Shown: positions 1 to 13,600 of the stretch, one piece after another
How the letters are laid out: each line of letters opens with the position of its first letter
Position numbering within the stretch: the first letter of the stretch is position 1
NCBI GenBank assembly: GCA_019188255.1
Contig: JAETXT010000003.1
Span: 5,456,001 to 5,520,000 of the forward strand
Origin: Verticillium longisporum
Taxonomy: Eukaryota; Ascomycota; Sordariomycetes; Glomerellales; Plectosphaerellaceae
Length of the DNA: 64,000 nt
Direction of reading: 5' to 3'
Notes under the pieces: model-generated
The model's database searches: none
What the model saw: only the letters and a program-made list of their open reading frames with translations
Told to the model about the DNA's origin: nothing
Program-made: the position numbers and the translations under genes

Positions 1-2758
1 TATTAGGGTTTAAGGGATATAGGGTTTCCTATATTAGAGTCTATAGTATTAAAAACCTATAATTCCTCTAGTAAACTTATAATACTTTTAATCTTAGCTT
101 TACTTTTCTTTATTCTAAATATAGGAATCTCCTCTATATTAGTATTATTATTAGTTTAAGTATTATTATCGGTCTAGTTAGTATTCTTAGTAATTATATT
201 CTAAATAAATAGGTCTATAGTATTATTAATAGTCTAGATATTTAAGTCTATAGTAGTATTATTATTATTATTAATATTATTTATTATAGCCTATATTTAC
301 TAGAGATATATAATTATAGCTTCTATATTAGTAGTATTACTTCTAATATATTACTATACTAATAGAATATATTTTCTTATCTCTTTAATATTAAGTATTA
401 GCTTCGCTAGCGAGTAGGGTCCCTATATAATTAGATATAGTACTATATAGTTACTAAGTAGTAATTAGTAGGAATAGTATAGGACGTAGATAAGTATAGT
501 AAAGATAAGAGTAATAGCGAAAGTAAGTATAATAAAGACGAGAATAGTAGCGAAGGTAAGTATAATAAAGATACTATTAAGGATAATAATAATCGAGAGA
601 TAAAAGTAATAATAATAGGAGGTAAAGTTATATAGAGTATTAAGGGGTAGAGGATATAATCTATATTAATATTATATTCCTTCTATTTACTATTTATTCG
701 CTATTTCTATTAAAACTATTACTTAGTCTTTATAATTAGATTCTAATTTCGGAATTAATTAATAGAATCTAATTAATAATTAGTATTTCTAGTTCTTAGT
801 ACTTAAGCTATTAAATCTCTATAATCTATATTAGGTATTTAATCTTATATCTATATACTAAGTCGTTTACTATATAAAGTATATCCGCCTAATATATCTA
901 TTTATTATATTTATATCCCTAATTCTTCTATTTTATAAGGTATTATAGCTATAATTAGCTAAATAGCTATCTTATATAGTAATCTAATAGTCTCTTAACT
1001 TTATATTAATCCCTATCCTCTTCTAATATTATAGGTTTAATCGTAGACGATTAATATACTTATAGATTATTATTTAGTAGATATAGAATAAGCTACTTTA
1101 CGGATATTATATTATATACTCTCTATTTCGTAGAAAACTATAGTTTATATATTAGCGAGGCTCTTTTTTCTAGAATAATAAAGGGTCCTATTTATTATTA
1201 ATTCTATTTCCTTAATAGTCTATTAGGAAGCTTATATCCCTTATTCAATTTAAGAAATATTCTATTATTAACTTTAAAGTATATTAATCGATATTTCTTA
1301 TTATAGGCCTTCTTAGCTTTAGCTTATATATAAGCTATAGACGCTTATACCTCTTATTAATAGAGCTTTCTTATAGTTTTAATAGTCTCCCTATCCTATA
1401 TTCCGCCTATTAGCTAGTCTATAGCTATTATAGGCTTAAATCCTAGGAGTAGTTTATTTAAAGTATAGTTAATAGTATATTATTTAATATTATTAAGAAT
1501 AAATTAAAGCGGAATTAAGATATCTAGCTAGGGTATATTAGATAATAATATATAATATCTTAAGGCGATTTCTACTATCTAGTTCTTCTATTTAGACGAT
1601 CTATTAATCTATAAGTACTATATAGTCGAGAATAGTAAATCGACTTTAAATACTTTAAATATATTCCTCTAGAATAAGCTTATAAACTTTAGGTCTCTAT
1701 TAGAGATAATTATTAATAGTAAACCCTAATCTATAGAGAGAAGACCTCTAATAAAGAGGATAGCCTAGTTTTTAATATTATATTCTATATTATTAGGGAT
1801 AAATAGGGTCTTCATAGAATATATATCTATTATTATTATTATTAAGTTAAGGAATTATATTTTTAACTCTAATAGCTTCTAGAATAAGAACTATATAGAT
1901 ACTTTAAATAGTCTAATAATAAAATTAATTATAATTATATAGAATAGCTTTATTAATATCTAAATAGGTTATAGTTCGCTGAATAGTTTATTTCTATTTA
2001 TAGAGAATATAAAGTACTCTAGATAATACCTCTATTATTTCTTTATTATTTATTATTTCCCTTTAAACTATATATTATCGAGCTCGTAGAGTATCTTATC
2101 TAATTTAAAATAATAGCCTCTATTATATATTATCTAGAATAGTTCTAATATAATTACCTTTAGTATATATAATTATCGTCTAGTAGTCCCTAATTCGATA
2201 TTATATAATAGACTACCCTCTTCCTCGAAGGCTAGGATATTAGTTTTTAGCCTATATTTACGTTTTCTTAAATCCTAAATCTATTATAGAATGTTCTTAT
2301 AGTATATATCTATTTAATATCTATCTATAATCCTCTATTAGAGAGTAATAGATATCTCTCTATATAGGCTTAATAAATATATAATATCGTCCTATATATT
2401 ATCTAGTTTATAATTAATCTAGGACTATAGTTTAGCTTCCTATTCCTATTAATATAACTCGTCTTTAGTAATAAATAGCTTTAAGAGAGTATCTAGGATA
2501 AGGTTTATTTTATTTAATATATATACTATATCGAAGCGGAATTAATTTAAGTAAGTCGCTATTAAGATAAGTCTTAGGTTCGCTTTATTAATATCTATTA
2601 TAATAAGACTAGTATAGTTAATAATCCCTTTTAATACTTAATAATCTATTAATATAATAATAGAATATTAATAAGATTAGATTAAAGTCTATAGCTTCTA
2701 TATAGCTTATACTAGATAGGCTATTTCTAGTTCTATAGCCTTAGCTAAGGCTTCTAAT
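1..2758 (-). mobile_element. Older Ty3/gypsy element, 3' half (RNase H and integrase)
   Basis: Reading leftward from 2758, the minus strand gives an RNase H segment (ELEIAYLV, then ILIDYQVLKGIINYTSL, where L-T-D-H is usual), a linker ending near LLRLFITKDELY, an integrase core near 1750-1500 (LSLIETKVYKLILEEYI and VEIALRYYILL), and the integrase C-terminus near 1300-1200 (FKVNNRIFLKLNKGYKLPNR; family form FKVGDKVYLRL.KGY.LPG). It continues the element found right of 10,611. Its 3' LTR is not in the window. Confidence 0.82.
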
Positions 2759-2850
2759 TATAAAGGTATTAGGCTAAGGGCCTTAATTAGGGAAAGTAGA
2801 TAGTTCGGATTTCAATTAGCGTATTAGTATTATAACTTTAACTCCTTATA
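2759..2850 (-). repeat. 3' LTR of younger gypsy element, internally deleted (92 bp)
   Basis: It shares both ends with the 191-bp LTR at the right end but lacks about 99 bases of the middle, including the part around TAGACGTCTA. A G-rich polypurine tract (minus strand, GAGGGGGGG) abuts it. The deletion either postdates insertion or reflects collapse in assembly. Confidence 0.82.
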
Positions 2851-3298
2851 TTGCCCCCCCTCTAGGAGGTCTAGTCCCTAGAACTTATAATGCCTTCGTC
2901 GTTATATCTCCCGATAATAGCTCTTTATAGGACCCTAGTATATAGTATTCCTTTATTCTAGTTCCTTTATAGGGTTACGCCTTAATTTAAGTATATCGTT
3001 AAGCGGTATTATAATAATAGTAATAATCGTAATAGTTAAGAATAGATAGTAATATAAAATAATTTTCCCTATTAACTCTTAGGCTTCTCTTTACTATATA
3101 AGCCTAATTTTCTTCTTCCTTATATAGCTATATATTATTAGGTTTTCGCCTATTATATAACGATTCGACGATTCTATTACTATGATTATATATTATAAGA
3201 TCCTTTTACGTTTTTATATTTAAATCCCTATCGCTATTATATTAAACGTCGCTCTTCGTTCTAATAATGCTTATCCGTTTAATCCTAATTCTAGTTAG

Positions 3299-5060
3299 GA
3301 AGCGGATAATCGCTTAGCCGTCTTAGAGCTCTAGTACCCTCTTTACGAATATTATTTTAATAAGTTAGCCTCCTAGCCTAGTATAGAGTATATAGCCGGT
3401 TATTCGTCTAATAAATGCATTTACTATAAATACGATAAAGGAGCTTATCTTTCTATAAATTCATTAAGATCTTCTTTTAATATTTATTAATATAAAAAGA
3501 TTCCTAAGCCTCTTTATAGCTTAGCTTAATATATCTAATATTATATAATAGTCGATATAATAAAGAGTAATATAATTAATTTAGTAAACTATAATCCGAA
3601 GTAGTATACCTATTACCTTATTTAGCTAGTAGAATTAATTAAATGCTTTAAGAAGATATCCTACTTAAGCATTAACCTTTCTTATTATAGCTAGTACTAT
3701 AATACTATAAATTACGATAGCGTCTTTAAGTTCTTCGTTATTAATTAGAGTAGTATCTCCTTATTAAGACTTCTTCGACCTATACCCTTCTATTTCTCTA
3801 GCTTCGTTATTCTATAAGTTTTTATTAATCTTTCTACGATTCTTCGCTAATTAACCCTTATAAGTAAAGCCTTTATCTATTAATATTATAGAGGAGGCTA
3901 TTACTATATATTAGCCTATATATATTATTTATTATAAAGAAGCTAATATTCTCGATTTTACTATATATAATTAGGAGATTAAACTATACGATCGGCCCTT
4001 AGAGGGCGAAGAAGATAATAAAGAGGGTAAGACCTTATATAATATAGACGAGATCCCCTTTAATACGAACTTTTCCCCCTTCCTAGAGGAGGCTTTAAAC
4101 GGTAATACTCTAGCGCATCCTCGCCTTTTAGGAATATATTACCCTAATCGTAGCCCTATTAGCCGTCCCTTATCTTACGCCTCTTAGTACTTTACTACTA
4201 CTATAGAGGACGTTACTACCGAGAAGAAGGCCGATACTAAGAAGAAGAAGGCCGAGGTAGCTATTAAGAACAAAGCTACTATTACTGCTAAGGTATTAGC
4301 GAAGGCCGCTAAGGAGAAAGCTACTAAAGAGAAACGGCTTATTACTATTAAGGCTAAGCTTATCGAAGCTTAGGAAGCGCTTCGCATTATAGGTATAGCC
4401 CCCGAGATACTAGAGGTCTTAGAGGTCGATAACGATAATAAGGATATTAGCGAACCTAGTATATTAGTATTATCGTTTTCTAAATATCTAGCTTCCTATA
4501 GTATTTCCTCTACTCCTTTAATAAGTAACCTCGATCTTTTTAAATATATTAAAGATAATATTAATAACGTCCTTGCTTATCCTCTAGATAATAATCTCCT
4601 ACTTTCCTATAATAAGGATAAGGGTAAAAGTAAGGCTATAGCCCTTATAATAACCCTTAATTACTATATTCCTATTAATAATTATCCTTATAATATACTA
4701 TTACCCTCTATTCCCTTAGTAAAGGCTTTTAATCTAATTACCTAATCTAGTAGACTATCTAAGATATATCCTATAATTAAAGCGACCTATATTCCTATAA
4801 TAGCTTTATCGAAGCGTCCTATAGCCTTAATTACCCCTAGCCCCCCCCTAGTAAAGAAAGCGTATTAAACGCCTTAGAAGGTTCTTCGTAATACTAGACT
4901 AGCTAGTCGATCTATATATAGTAGCTATATTCCAGGTAATTAATCGGCGATATCGCCTTAGAGTAAAGTACTTAGTAGCTTTACTAGCGATAGTAGTAAG
5001 GAGGAGGACGAACTTATTAACGAGCTTTCGCCTATTATATTAGATAAGGGTTAAGAATAG
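3299..5060 (+). pseudogene. RIP-decayed accessory reading frame antisense to the gypsy element
   Basis: Between the integrase remnant and the left LTR of the younger element lie about 2.2 kb that the pol gene does not explain. The plus strand there reads as protein-like sequence interrupted almost only by TAG and TAA, which RIP would make from CAG and CAA. It falls in two segments whose frames differ (change near 3.85-3.95 kb, perhaps an old intron or indel). The second segment has an acidic stretch and a Lys/Ala-rich stretch near 4215-4330 (KKADTKKKKAEVAIKNKA). I do not recognise the family. It may be an accessory gene of the element or a third nested insertion. Confidence 0.5.
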
Positions 5061-8000
5061 TATAGTAGGTTTCCTTAAATAATATTAATTCTAATAATAG
5101 ATTATTATTAAATACTATTATAATAGTTAATTAGCGAACCGATATTACTATTATAGGCCTAATATTAATATTATTATTTCTTTTCTTATATAGCTCTATT
5201 ATTTATTTTCTCGTAACCCTTAGCTACTTATCCTATCGCTTATATCTATACTTCTAGTATTTCTTATACCTTTTTAAGGTTTAAGCTATATTTTCTAAAT
5301 AGCTTTCTAGCTCCTAAGTATTATATTCGATTAACTACCCTACCTATTTTACTAAATAGAAATTTTATCCTTAATCCTCTTTATAAGCTATAATATCCTC
5401 GAGTTCCTATTCTTCTTATTCTTTTTCTAATATAGGGAAATAGGCCGATTATTTAGCGCTTATTTAGCGATCGTATTAGGGTTCTAAAGAGGATATTAGG
5501 AAGATATCGTATATCCTTATATATATCTCGGGGAGCGATATATAATAGGCCTATTTATTTACCTTCTCTATAATCTTTATTTAGATATATTTAAGCGCTA
5601 GCTTCCGATTTAATTTAAAGCGGAAGTTCTTAATAGAGAGGCCTATAATATCTCTAACCTTAAAGACCTTAAATACATACTTCTTATTATAATAGAAAGC
5701 TTAAGTATATACTATATATTATTAATTTTCGCTAATTAATTAGCGAATAATCGTAATCTTTTTAATTCTTTCCTTTATACCCTTAACCTTAATATCCTCT
5801 TTTAGGGCTATATAGTCGACTATCCTCGGATAGTACCTATATAGGGCCTTAAATAGTAAGATATTAATAATACTATATATACTATTATTATAAAAGAACT
5901 CTATTTCTTTTAAATAATATAATTACTCTTTTAACGTTTAATCGCTAATATAGCGAAGGTACTTTTCTAATATCTAATAAGTTCTCTCTATCTATCTATC
6001 TATCTAAGGGTAATAGGCCGTAGATAAGTAGCATTTAATTATTCTTTCTTAATAGAATTCCTCTTAGAATTAATTAATAAAGAGCTTATCCTTATTATTT
6101 ATAATACTCTCTAGACTCTTAAACCGATATTCTATTTCTTCGTAAAGAATAGCGCTTAAGTCTATAGTTATAAGTATTTTATAGGTTATTAGGAACTAAG
6201 CGATCTTCGTAAAACGATCTACGATAATAAAGATAGAATTATATTCTAGATTATTATCCTTTATTATTAGCGCTAGACCTATAATAAAGTCTAAAGAGAT
6301 CTCTTAGAAGGGATATAATAGGAATAATAGTAATTATAGCTTCTTATATAGCTTATATTAGGGTATTTATATCCTTTAATATATTAAATACTTAGCGATA
6401 TATTAATATATATCCGCTAATATATTCTCTTAATAGAACTTTCTCCTTAGAAGTTTAAGGGTCTTATTAGCCCTTATATATCCTATTTATAGATTATTAT
6501 AATACTATTTTAGTAGCTCTTTATAGAGAGTCCCTTATAGAGGGATAATAAGTCGTCCCTTAAAGAGGAGGGTATTTTACTTATTTAAAATATACCCTAC
6601 TCTTCTTCTAGCTTATTAGTTTATATTCTCCCTTTAGAGAAGGCATCCTAGATTAATAGCCTATAGACCTCTAATTAAGTTCTTAAATTCTAAAATAGAG
6701 GTAGGCTTTAGCGCTATTTCGTTCTTTATAAGCTCCTTTATAATAGAATATAGGATATATTAATCTAGAATAGTAACCCTAGACTCTCCTAGGTCCTTAG
6801 ACTCTATTTAAGTAATCTCCTAGTAAATCGTTATTAACTTCTTAGCTTCAGCTTTTTAGCTTTAGAATCGAGAAGGAGCTTCTTTCTTTACTTTTTTCTT
6901 AATAATAATATAGATATATTTTACCTTTCGCTTAAAGGGTAAGGTCCCCTTTTCCCTAGAGCTATAATATCGTTCTAATATAGGGATAAGCTTCTATTTT
7001 TATAAGGTCGCCTTTATAGCTTAGATATAGGCTCTATTTATAGCGTCCTTTAGCTTAATCTTAGCGATAGCTCGCTAAACGTCTATAGCTAAGTCTTCCG
7101 CTAATTATAGCTTTTTAGATAAAGTAAGAAGTATATTATTTATTAGCGCTCGTTCCCTTATATAGTCCGGTTACTTTAAAAGGCTATTAACTAGGTTTAT
7201 AACCCTAGGCTAATATTAGATTTTAAAATTAAAAGATAATAATCTATATATTTATCGTATAAGCTTTCCTCGAAGGTCTTTTATTAATATTTATATAATA
7301 CCCTTAAGAGCTTAATAATCGGTTAATATAATGAAAACCTATTCCGTACCCTCTAAGTAATAGCGCTAGTATTCGAGGCTCTCTACGATTACGAGTAATT
7401 CTTATTACCTAGTACTTTATCGCTATTTAATTAGCGATAGTTTCTATAAATAATAAATAATTAGCTTCTACTTATTTTTATACTTTTAGCTAAGGATCCC
7501 TAAGATAGTATCATTAAATATATTAATCTCGACTTAGCTTTCTAGTATATAGTCCTAATATCTTAAAATTATAATAATAATAAATATAATTTTTAATTAT
7601 TCGAATACTTTCTAAGCCTTAGGTAGCTATTCGAATAGCCCTTTCTTAACCCCTATAATACTTCCCTTTAATAGAGTAGATAGGGGGGCTATTATTTTTA
7701 AATAGCCTTCTATAAACTATCTATAGAAGTTTATAAAGCTTAGGAATATTTATATATCTTTAAAGGATTCTAGGGGTTATTATTTAATTATAGTTTAGAT
7801 ATAGTTTAGATCTATAATTATATTTTCTTTTAAGATAATAAATCCTAGGAATTCTACCTTATTTTAGTAAAATAAGTATTTTAATTATTTAGCGAAGAGC
7901 TCGAAGTCTTAAAGTCTCTTTAGGACTTATTAAAGGTAGATTATATACTCCTCCTTTATTTATAAATAGATTAATATATTATTTAAATAAGCGATATAGA

Positions 8001-8412
8001 AGTCGTCTAATAATCTAGTAAATATTTAGTAAATATATACCTAGAAAGTAGTAGGAGTATTTATTAATCCGAATAATATTATAATATACTTATAATACTT
8101 ATATCTTATCTAGAAAGCCGTTTTCTATTAATTACTCTTCTTAATATAAATCTAGTAATAAGCGTCCTAGATATCGACCTTAGAAAAGTACTTCGTTCCT
8201 ATAAAGCGGTCTAAAAGTTCGCCTATTAATAGGAGAGGGTAATAGTTCTTTATCGTAATTATATTAAGGCCTCGGTAGTCTATATATAGATATAGGCTCT
8301 TATCCTTCTTTAATATGAATAGGACTAGGGCCTTTATAGGGCTAATAGACTTTTTAATCCTCCTTATAGCTTCCCCTTCTATAATATAATAATAGAGCTC
8401 TTCTAATTACCT

Positions 8413-8619
8413 CTATAATAATAAATAAATAGGGCTATAAAGGGGTTTAGCTCTCTCTTTTAAATCTACTAAATATTCTACGTCTTTTAATATTAGTAGT
8501 TCCTTCGCTAAATCTTTAGAGAAAATATCTTCGAATTTAGTAAATTCTATAGGAAATACTTTAGCCCGCCCCTTATCTAGGGGTAGGTCGTTAATAATAG
8601 GGATAGTTATATTAAGCAT
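8413..8619 (-). pseudogene. Reverse transcriptase N-terminal fragment of gypsy pol
   Basis: This is the longest surviving open stretch of the block, 68 codons. The segment FEDIFSKDLAKELLILKDVE followed by DLKERAKPLYSPIY matches the conserved region that links the protease to the reverse transcriptase in fungal Ty3/gypsy pol. Translation continues leftward past stops into the RT palm. It is a relic without function. Confidence 0.85.
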
Positions 8620-10420
8620 TATTACTATAGCCTAAATAATATAAGTAATATAAGCCTTAGCTTTATCCTCGATTAATATCCTTATAAACTCTTCTAAGTC
8701 TATATTTAATATATAGCCCTAAATAAAGGATTAAATAGAAATATCTACTTAAATACCTTCCTTCTTTATATTATTATTAAATAGGAGTATATAGCTAGAC
8801 CCTTTAGGCTATTCTATATATATAAATAGCTAATATAGTAATTAGGAGTAATTCTATATATCTAATAAGTAGAAAAAGAGCGTAAATATCCTATAATTAA
8901 TTACTATCTAGCTATTAAACGTTTATAATTTAAAGGCTTCTATACCTTCTATTTCTCGTAATTTTAATAATTAAACGAGAATAGGACTAATAATATCTAT
9001 TATAATATTAATATCTAAGTTAATAGAGAATTTAATCTCCTTACTTTATTATAGAGTAATCGTTAATACTTTAGCAGTTTTCCCGATATTTATTTTAAAC
9101 GTAATACCCTTTAAATCGGGGCCTATATTAAGTCGTTTTCCGAGAGCTCTATTACCTAGACGCCCTCGAATTTAAATAACTATATACCTATAATTATAGC
9201 CTTATATCTCTAGGGGTCTAGCTATAAGCAATTTTATACTTAATAGCCGGTTTTATTATAATAGAAGTATATATTTATAGATATTATAGGGGCGGCCCTT
9301 TAGCCTCTAGACGGAGTTCTTATAGAGTATAGGTTCGGGTTCCTCGCTTAGCGAAGAGTAATCCCTCTACTATAATACGAGGGTCGTCCTTATTTCGCTA
9401 GCGATTAGTCTTATAGGGTTTCTCTCTTAGGCCCCCTATATATAGGTACTACGTTATATTATTCGCTCTAGTTCGATTAAGAGTATATTCGTTTCCTATT
9501 CTCTTATTACTTATTCTATAATTAATTAATATCCTATATTCTCTAAGCTTTATATACGATTATTCTAATATCCTTAATAAGAATATAATATTCTATTAAC
9601 TTATCCTATATAAAGTAAAGGGGCTATTAGAAATATCCGAAAATATACTCTTTATTATAGTTTATATTTTCGCTAAATAATTAGTAAATGCTTTCCTAAC
9701 GATTAAAGAATATTAAAGGGGAAATATCTCTATTATCCTTAAAGTATAGCGAATATAGCTATTCCCGATAAACTAGGTTTTATAAATCCTTTAAAAGGTA
9801 TTCTCGCTTAATAAAGCTTTAAAAGTCCCCTTAATAGATACTTATATTATTAATATTAGGGTCCTCTTAATAAATCGCTTTTAGGTTTCGTATATAGTTT
9901 CGCTATACCGTTTAAAGAATATAGGTAAATTTAATCGTCGATTATTTAACGATTTAGGCTATATTTATATTAAGCTAGAAAGCATTTCTAGCTTTAATAA
10001 TAATAAACTAATCGTTAATTTAAGTAATCGTAGTATCCTCTTCGAATATCTTATAATTATAAATAGGAAGCTTATTATAATTCTTTATAATTAAAGTCTA
10101 TTTAATAAAGTATTAGATTAGAAATCGATTTTCTAGCCTCTATTCTCGGAGTTCCTCGACTAAGGCCTAGAATACTTATAGTTAAGGTTCTATTTATTAA
10201 AAAGGCTCTTCGATAGTTTAGCGATGCTCTAGCGAAAAGGATCTTAATTTAGGTATAATCTTTCTATTACGATTATTTCTCGACGATTCCGATAATATCC
10301 CTATTAGCTTATCGTCTAATTATTAATTACTATAATTAACGGTTCGCTTCTAAGTCCTAGTATACCTAGTTTAATCTATTACTTAGCTTAATCTAATTAT
10401 AGGTTATAGAAATTAAAGAA

Positions 10421-10611
10421 TATAAAGGTATTAGGCTAAGGGCCTTAATTAGGGAAAGTAGATAATTCGGATTTTAATTAGCGTATTAGTATTATAACTT
10501 TAACTTATCGAGGCTATCGAGTATAGCCTCGACTCTACTTATAAACTAGATCTTATCGCCGATCTATTAGCGATAACCCGCTACTAGACGTCTAACGTCT
10601 AACTCCTTATA
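10421..10611 (-). repeat. 5' LTR of younger gypsy element (191 bp)
   Basis: On the minus strand it starts TATAAGGAGTTAGACG and ends ACCTTTATA, consistent with TG...CA ends changed to TA...TA by RIP. Length and sequence match the inverted copy at 15,963-16,153, which is also 191 bp, and the shortened left LTR of the same element. Confidence 0.85.
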
Positions 10612-13600
10612 TTAATTTTATTATTAATCTATTAAGGAATATTACTAGCTATATTATCTTATTAGAGATATATCTACTATCTTAATAAGTATTTATATAG
10701 AATATAAATAATCTAAAGCCTCTATTATTAATATCTATTTTAAAGAATATAATTCTATTTAGATTATAATAATATAATAGAGTTAGCTATATTAATTATT
10801 CCTATAGGATATAGAATACTTCCTTTTCCTCTCCTATTAAGATAAAGGTCTACTTCGAAGTATATATTATTTAAGTATATTTATTTATCTTCTTTTAAGG
10901 GTCGACCTTACCTTCTTCCTAGAGTTCTCTAAGTAAGGCGATCTTTTAGTCCTCTAATAGCTTAGCCTTAAGCTAGTAATATAGAATGAATCTATATAAT
11001 TATCCTATTATTCCTAGATAAGTCTCTAAATCTAATAATAATATCGGGTACTTTAGTTTAATAATAGCTATTAATCTCTCTATTATAGTCGATAGTCCTA
11101 AGATATTAACCCGAAATCCTAGTAATATAATAGAAGGATATATATAGAAGGACTTTATTAGGCTTAGTATTAGTCTAGATTCCTCGAAGAGGCTAAGGAC
11201 TATTTATAAATATTCTAGATACTCCTTAAAGGAATCGCTAAAGATTACTATATTATTAATATATACTCAAGTAAAACGTTAATATAGATATAGCTTTTAA
11301 TCTATAAAGTATTAAGTATATATTAGAGAGTTCTAGTATCCTATTAATACTATATAGGACTTTTCTAATCCTTATTAATTAATAATAATTATTCGATCCT
11401 TATAAATACTATAGACTAATAATTAATAGAAGAATATAGATATATTAAATATTAATAGAAAGGCCTTCCTATATAGTCTATTAATAATCTCCTCCTATAA
11501 TAGTATAGGATAATTATCTAGTATTAATATATTATTTAATTACTTAAAGTCTATTATAATTCTACCCTTATATATACTATTTATAGTCTACTATATAATA
11601 AAGACTAAATAGCTAAATAAAGTAAGCTACTTTATCTATTCTAGTTATCCTAGCTTATATATCTTATCGAACTTCTTATTAAGTAATTACCTATCTTCGA
11701 TTCTAAGGGGATATACTTTAAAGCCTAGTTTCTTAAATTATTATCTATCTATTAGGTTTATCCTTATCTATTTATCGTCTAGTATTAGGATAATTCTATA
11801 TACTCTCTATTAATTAAATAATTCTAATAAGTATTTAACTTAATTAGCTTATAAAGGGTTCTTAGTATAGATATTAATACCCTCTCTTATATATAGTTCT
11901 TTAATATCCTAAGGGCGTTCTATTCTAAGAGATAATTTAAATTCTTATAGCTCCCTAGATATAGCTTAATCTTTATAACTATTCTTAGGTTCTTTAATAA
12001 AGAAGGCTAATACTATATCGTTATCTAGATCGAATTCCTAATAGCTATATATTACTTTAACTATATATTAATCCGCTAGAAAGCTTCCCTCTAGGTTAAT
12101 ATCCTCGATATAGCCTAGATAGGTATTCTAGTCTGCCTTTATAGTCTCCCCTAAATCGTCAAATATAAATATAAAATATAATCTAGAATAGGATATTTAG
12201 TATAATTATATTAAAAGGTTATTTATTATAAATATATATTCTCGTTTAATACTATATTTATTATAATAAAGGAGTCTATTATATTATACTAGTACCCTTA
12301 TAATCGATCTAAGTAATAGAATAGCCTTAGATATTATTATTATTCTCCTTTTAATTAGATTAGATTTCGATTTATATAAGAATAGTATTTATATTCTATA
12401 ATAGTAATTAAATATTAAATTATTAGAGTTAAAGAGTATATCTACTTTATATTAATTAAGGAATTTATATCTAAATAGTAGCTTTAGAGCTAGGTTCTAT
12501 ATATACTATACTATAATAGTAATATAGCTAAATACCCTAGTATCCTATCTACTAGTAAGACCCGGAATATATAGATCGAAGGTTACTTTATAGTCTAATT
12601 TAACTTAGATTCCGCTAATTCCTCGGACTATCTTCTATTCTAATATATTAATTATTATATTCTTATTAAATTTAATAAACTAATCTTAATCTATTATTAT
12701 TCCTAAATAAGTAGAGTCTATAGTAATATAGTACTATTTACCTCTTAATTTAAATAATACTAGGAATAAATAATACTTATATCCTAATTATCTCCCGATT
12801 TATTATTAGCTCCTTAAATATTCTAGGCTTTAAGCCTCGATAATATTATCTTTATTAAATACTAGGAATATAGTCTAGCTATTAAGTATCTTAGCTTCTA
12901 CTATCTATTCTATAATAGTATTTACTATAGTACTCTATTATATTTATAAGGAGTCTTTTCTTATCTATAGGCCCTAGCCTTTAGGTTTTAATAGAGTATA
13001 ATTATTAGCGAAGATATAGTCTATAAGTAATCGCCTAGACTCGAAGTACTTTATATATTTATAGTAATATTATAATATATACTCTTATTATAGGGAGTCT
13101 TTATATTATAGTTTATTAATTAGTATAGAGAGGTATAAGGAAGTAATAGTATTATAGTTAATATATAAATCTAATATATTTTATTTATCCTCTTTTATTA
13201 AAAAAACTTCCTCTACTATTTTATAATTATCCTATTAGAGGTCTTATTTATTCTCTTAAGAGTTTTAGTTAATTAGATAAACGTATATATAATTAGTCTA
13301 GCTATTATTATATCTAGTCTATCTTTAATATAGCCTATAGCTATCTATATATTAGCCTCTAAATATATAACTATTATATATAAATATAATTTCTCTATAG
13401 AATAAGCTTCTAATAGTATTACCTCTTCGAGGGAGGTCGTATCTATTATTATTATTATATTAGCTTCCTTAGTTATTATATTAAGTATTTTAGTTATTAT
13501 AGGAATTATATTTACTATTATATATAGTTCTATTACCGTTTTAATTATTATATTTATTTCTATTCTATTATTAGTCTTCCTTCTAGCTATATCTATAATA

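Larger units (their letters stand above)
2759..10611 (-). mobile_element. Ty3/gypsy LTR retrotransposon relic, younger element
   Basis: A 7.85 kb element bounded by related LTRs (5' LTR at the right, 3' LTR at the left) and a candidate 5-bp duplication, CTAAT before 2759 and TTAAT after 10,611. A run of seven G read on the minus strand sits directly before the left LTR, as a polypurine tract should. Minus-strand translation gives, from right to left, a start-of-RT segment near 8619-8413 (DVEYLVDLKERAKPLYSPIY), an RT stretch near 8400-8160 with YRGLN, an RNase H stretch near 7400-7270 with LEGTE and ILTD, and the integrase end near 6040-5990 (STAYYP, family form STAYHPQTDGQTER). All frames are broken by stops. 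It is inserted in an older element. Confidence 0.9.

Noticed and set aside
1..40. TTAGGG-like words at the left edge, possible telomere
   Set aside because: Only one exact word and irregular GGGTTT spacing within AT-rich RIP sequence; no tandem array.
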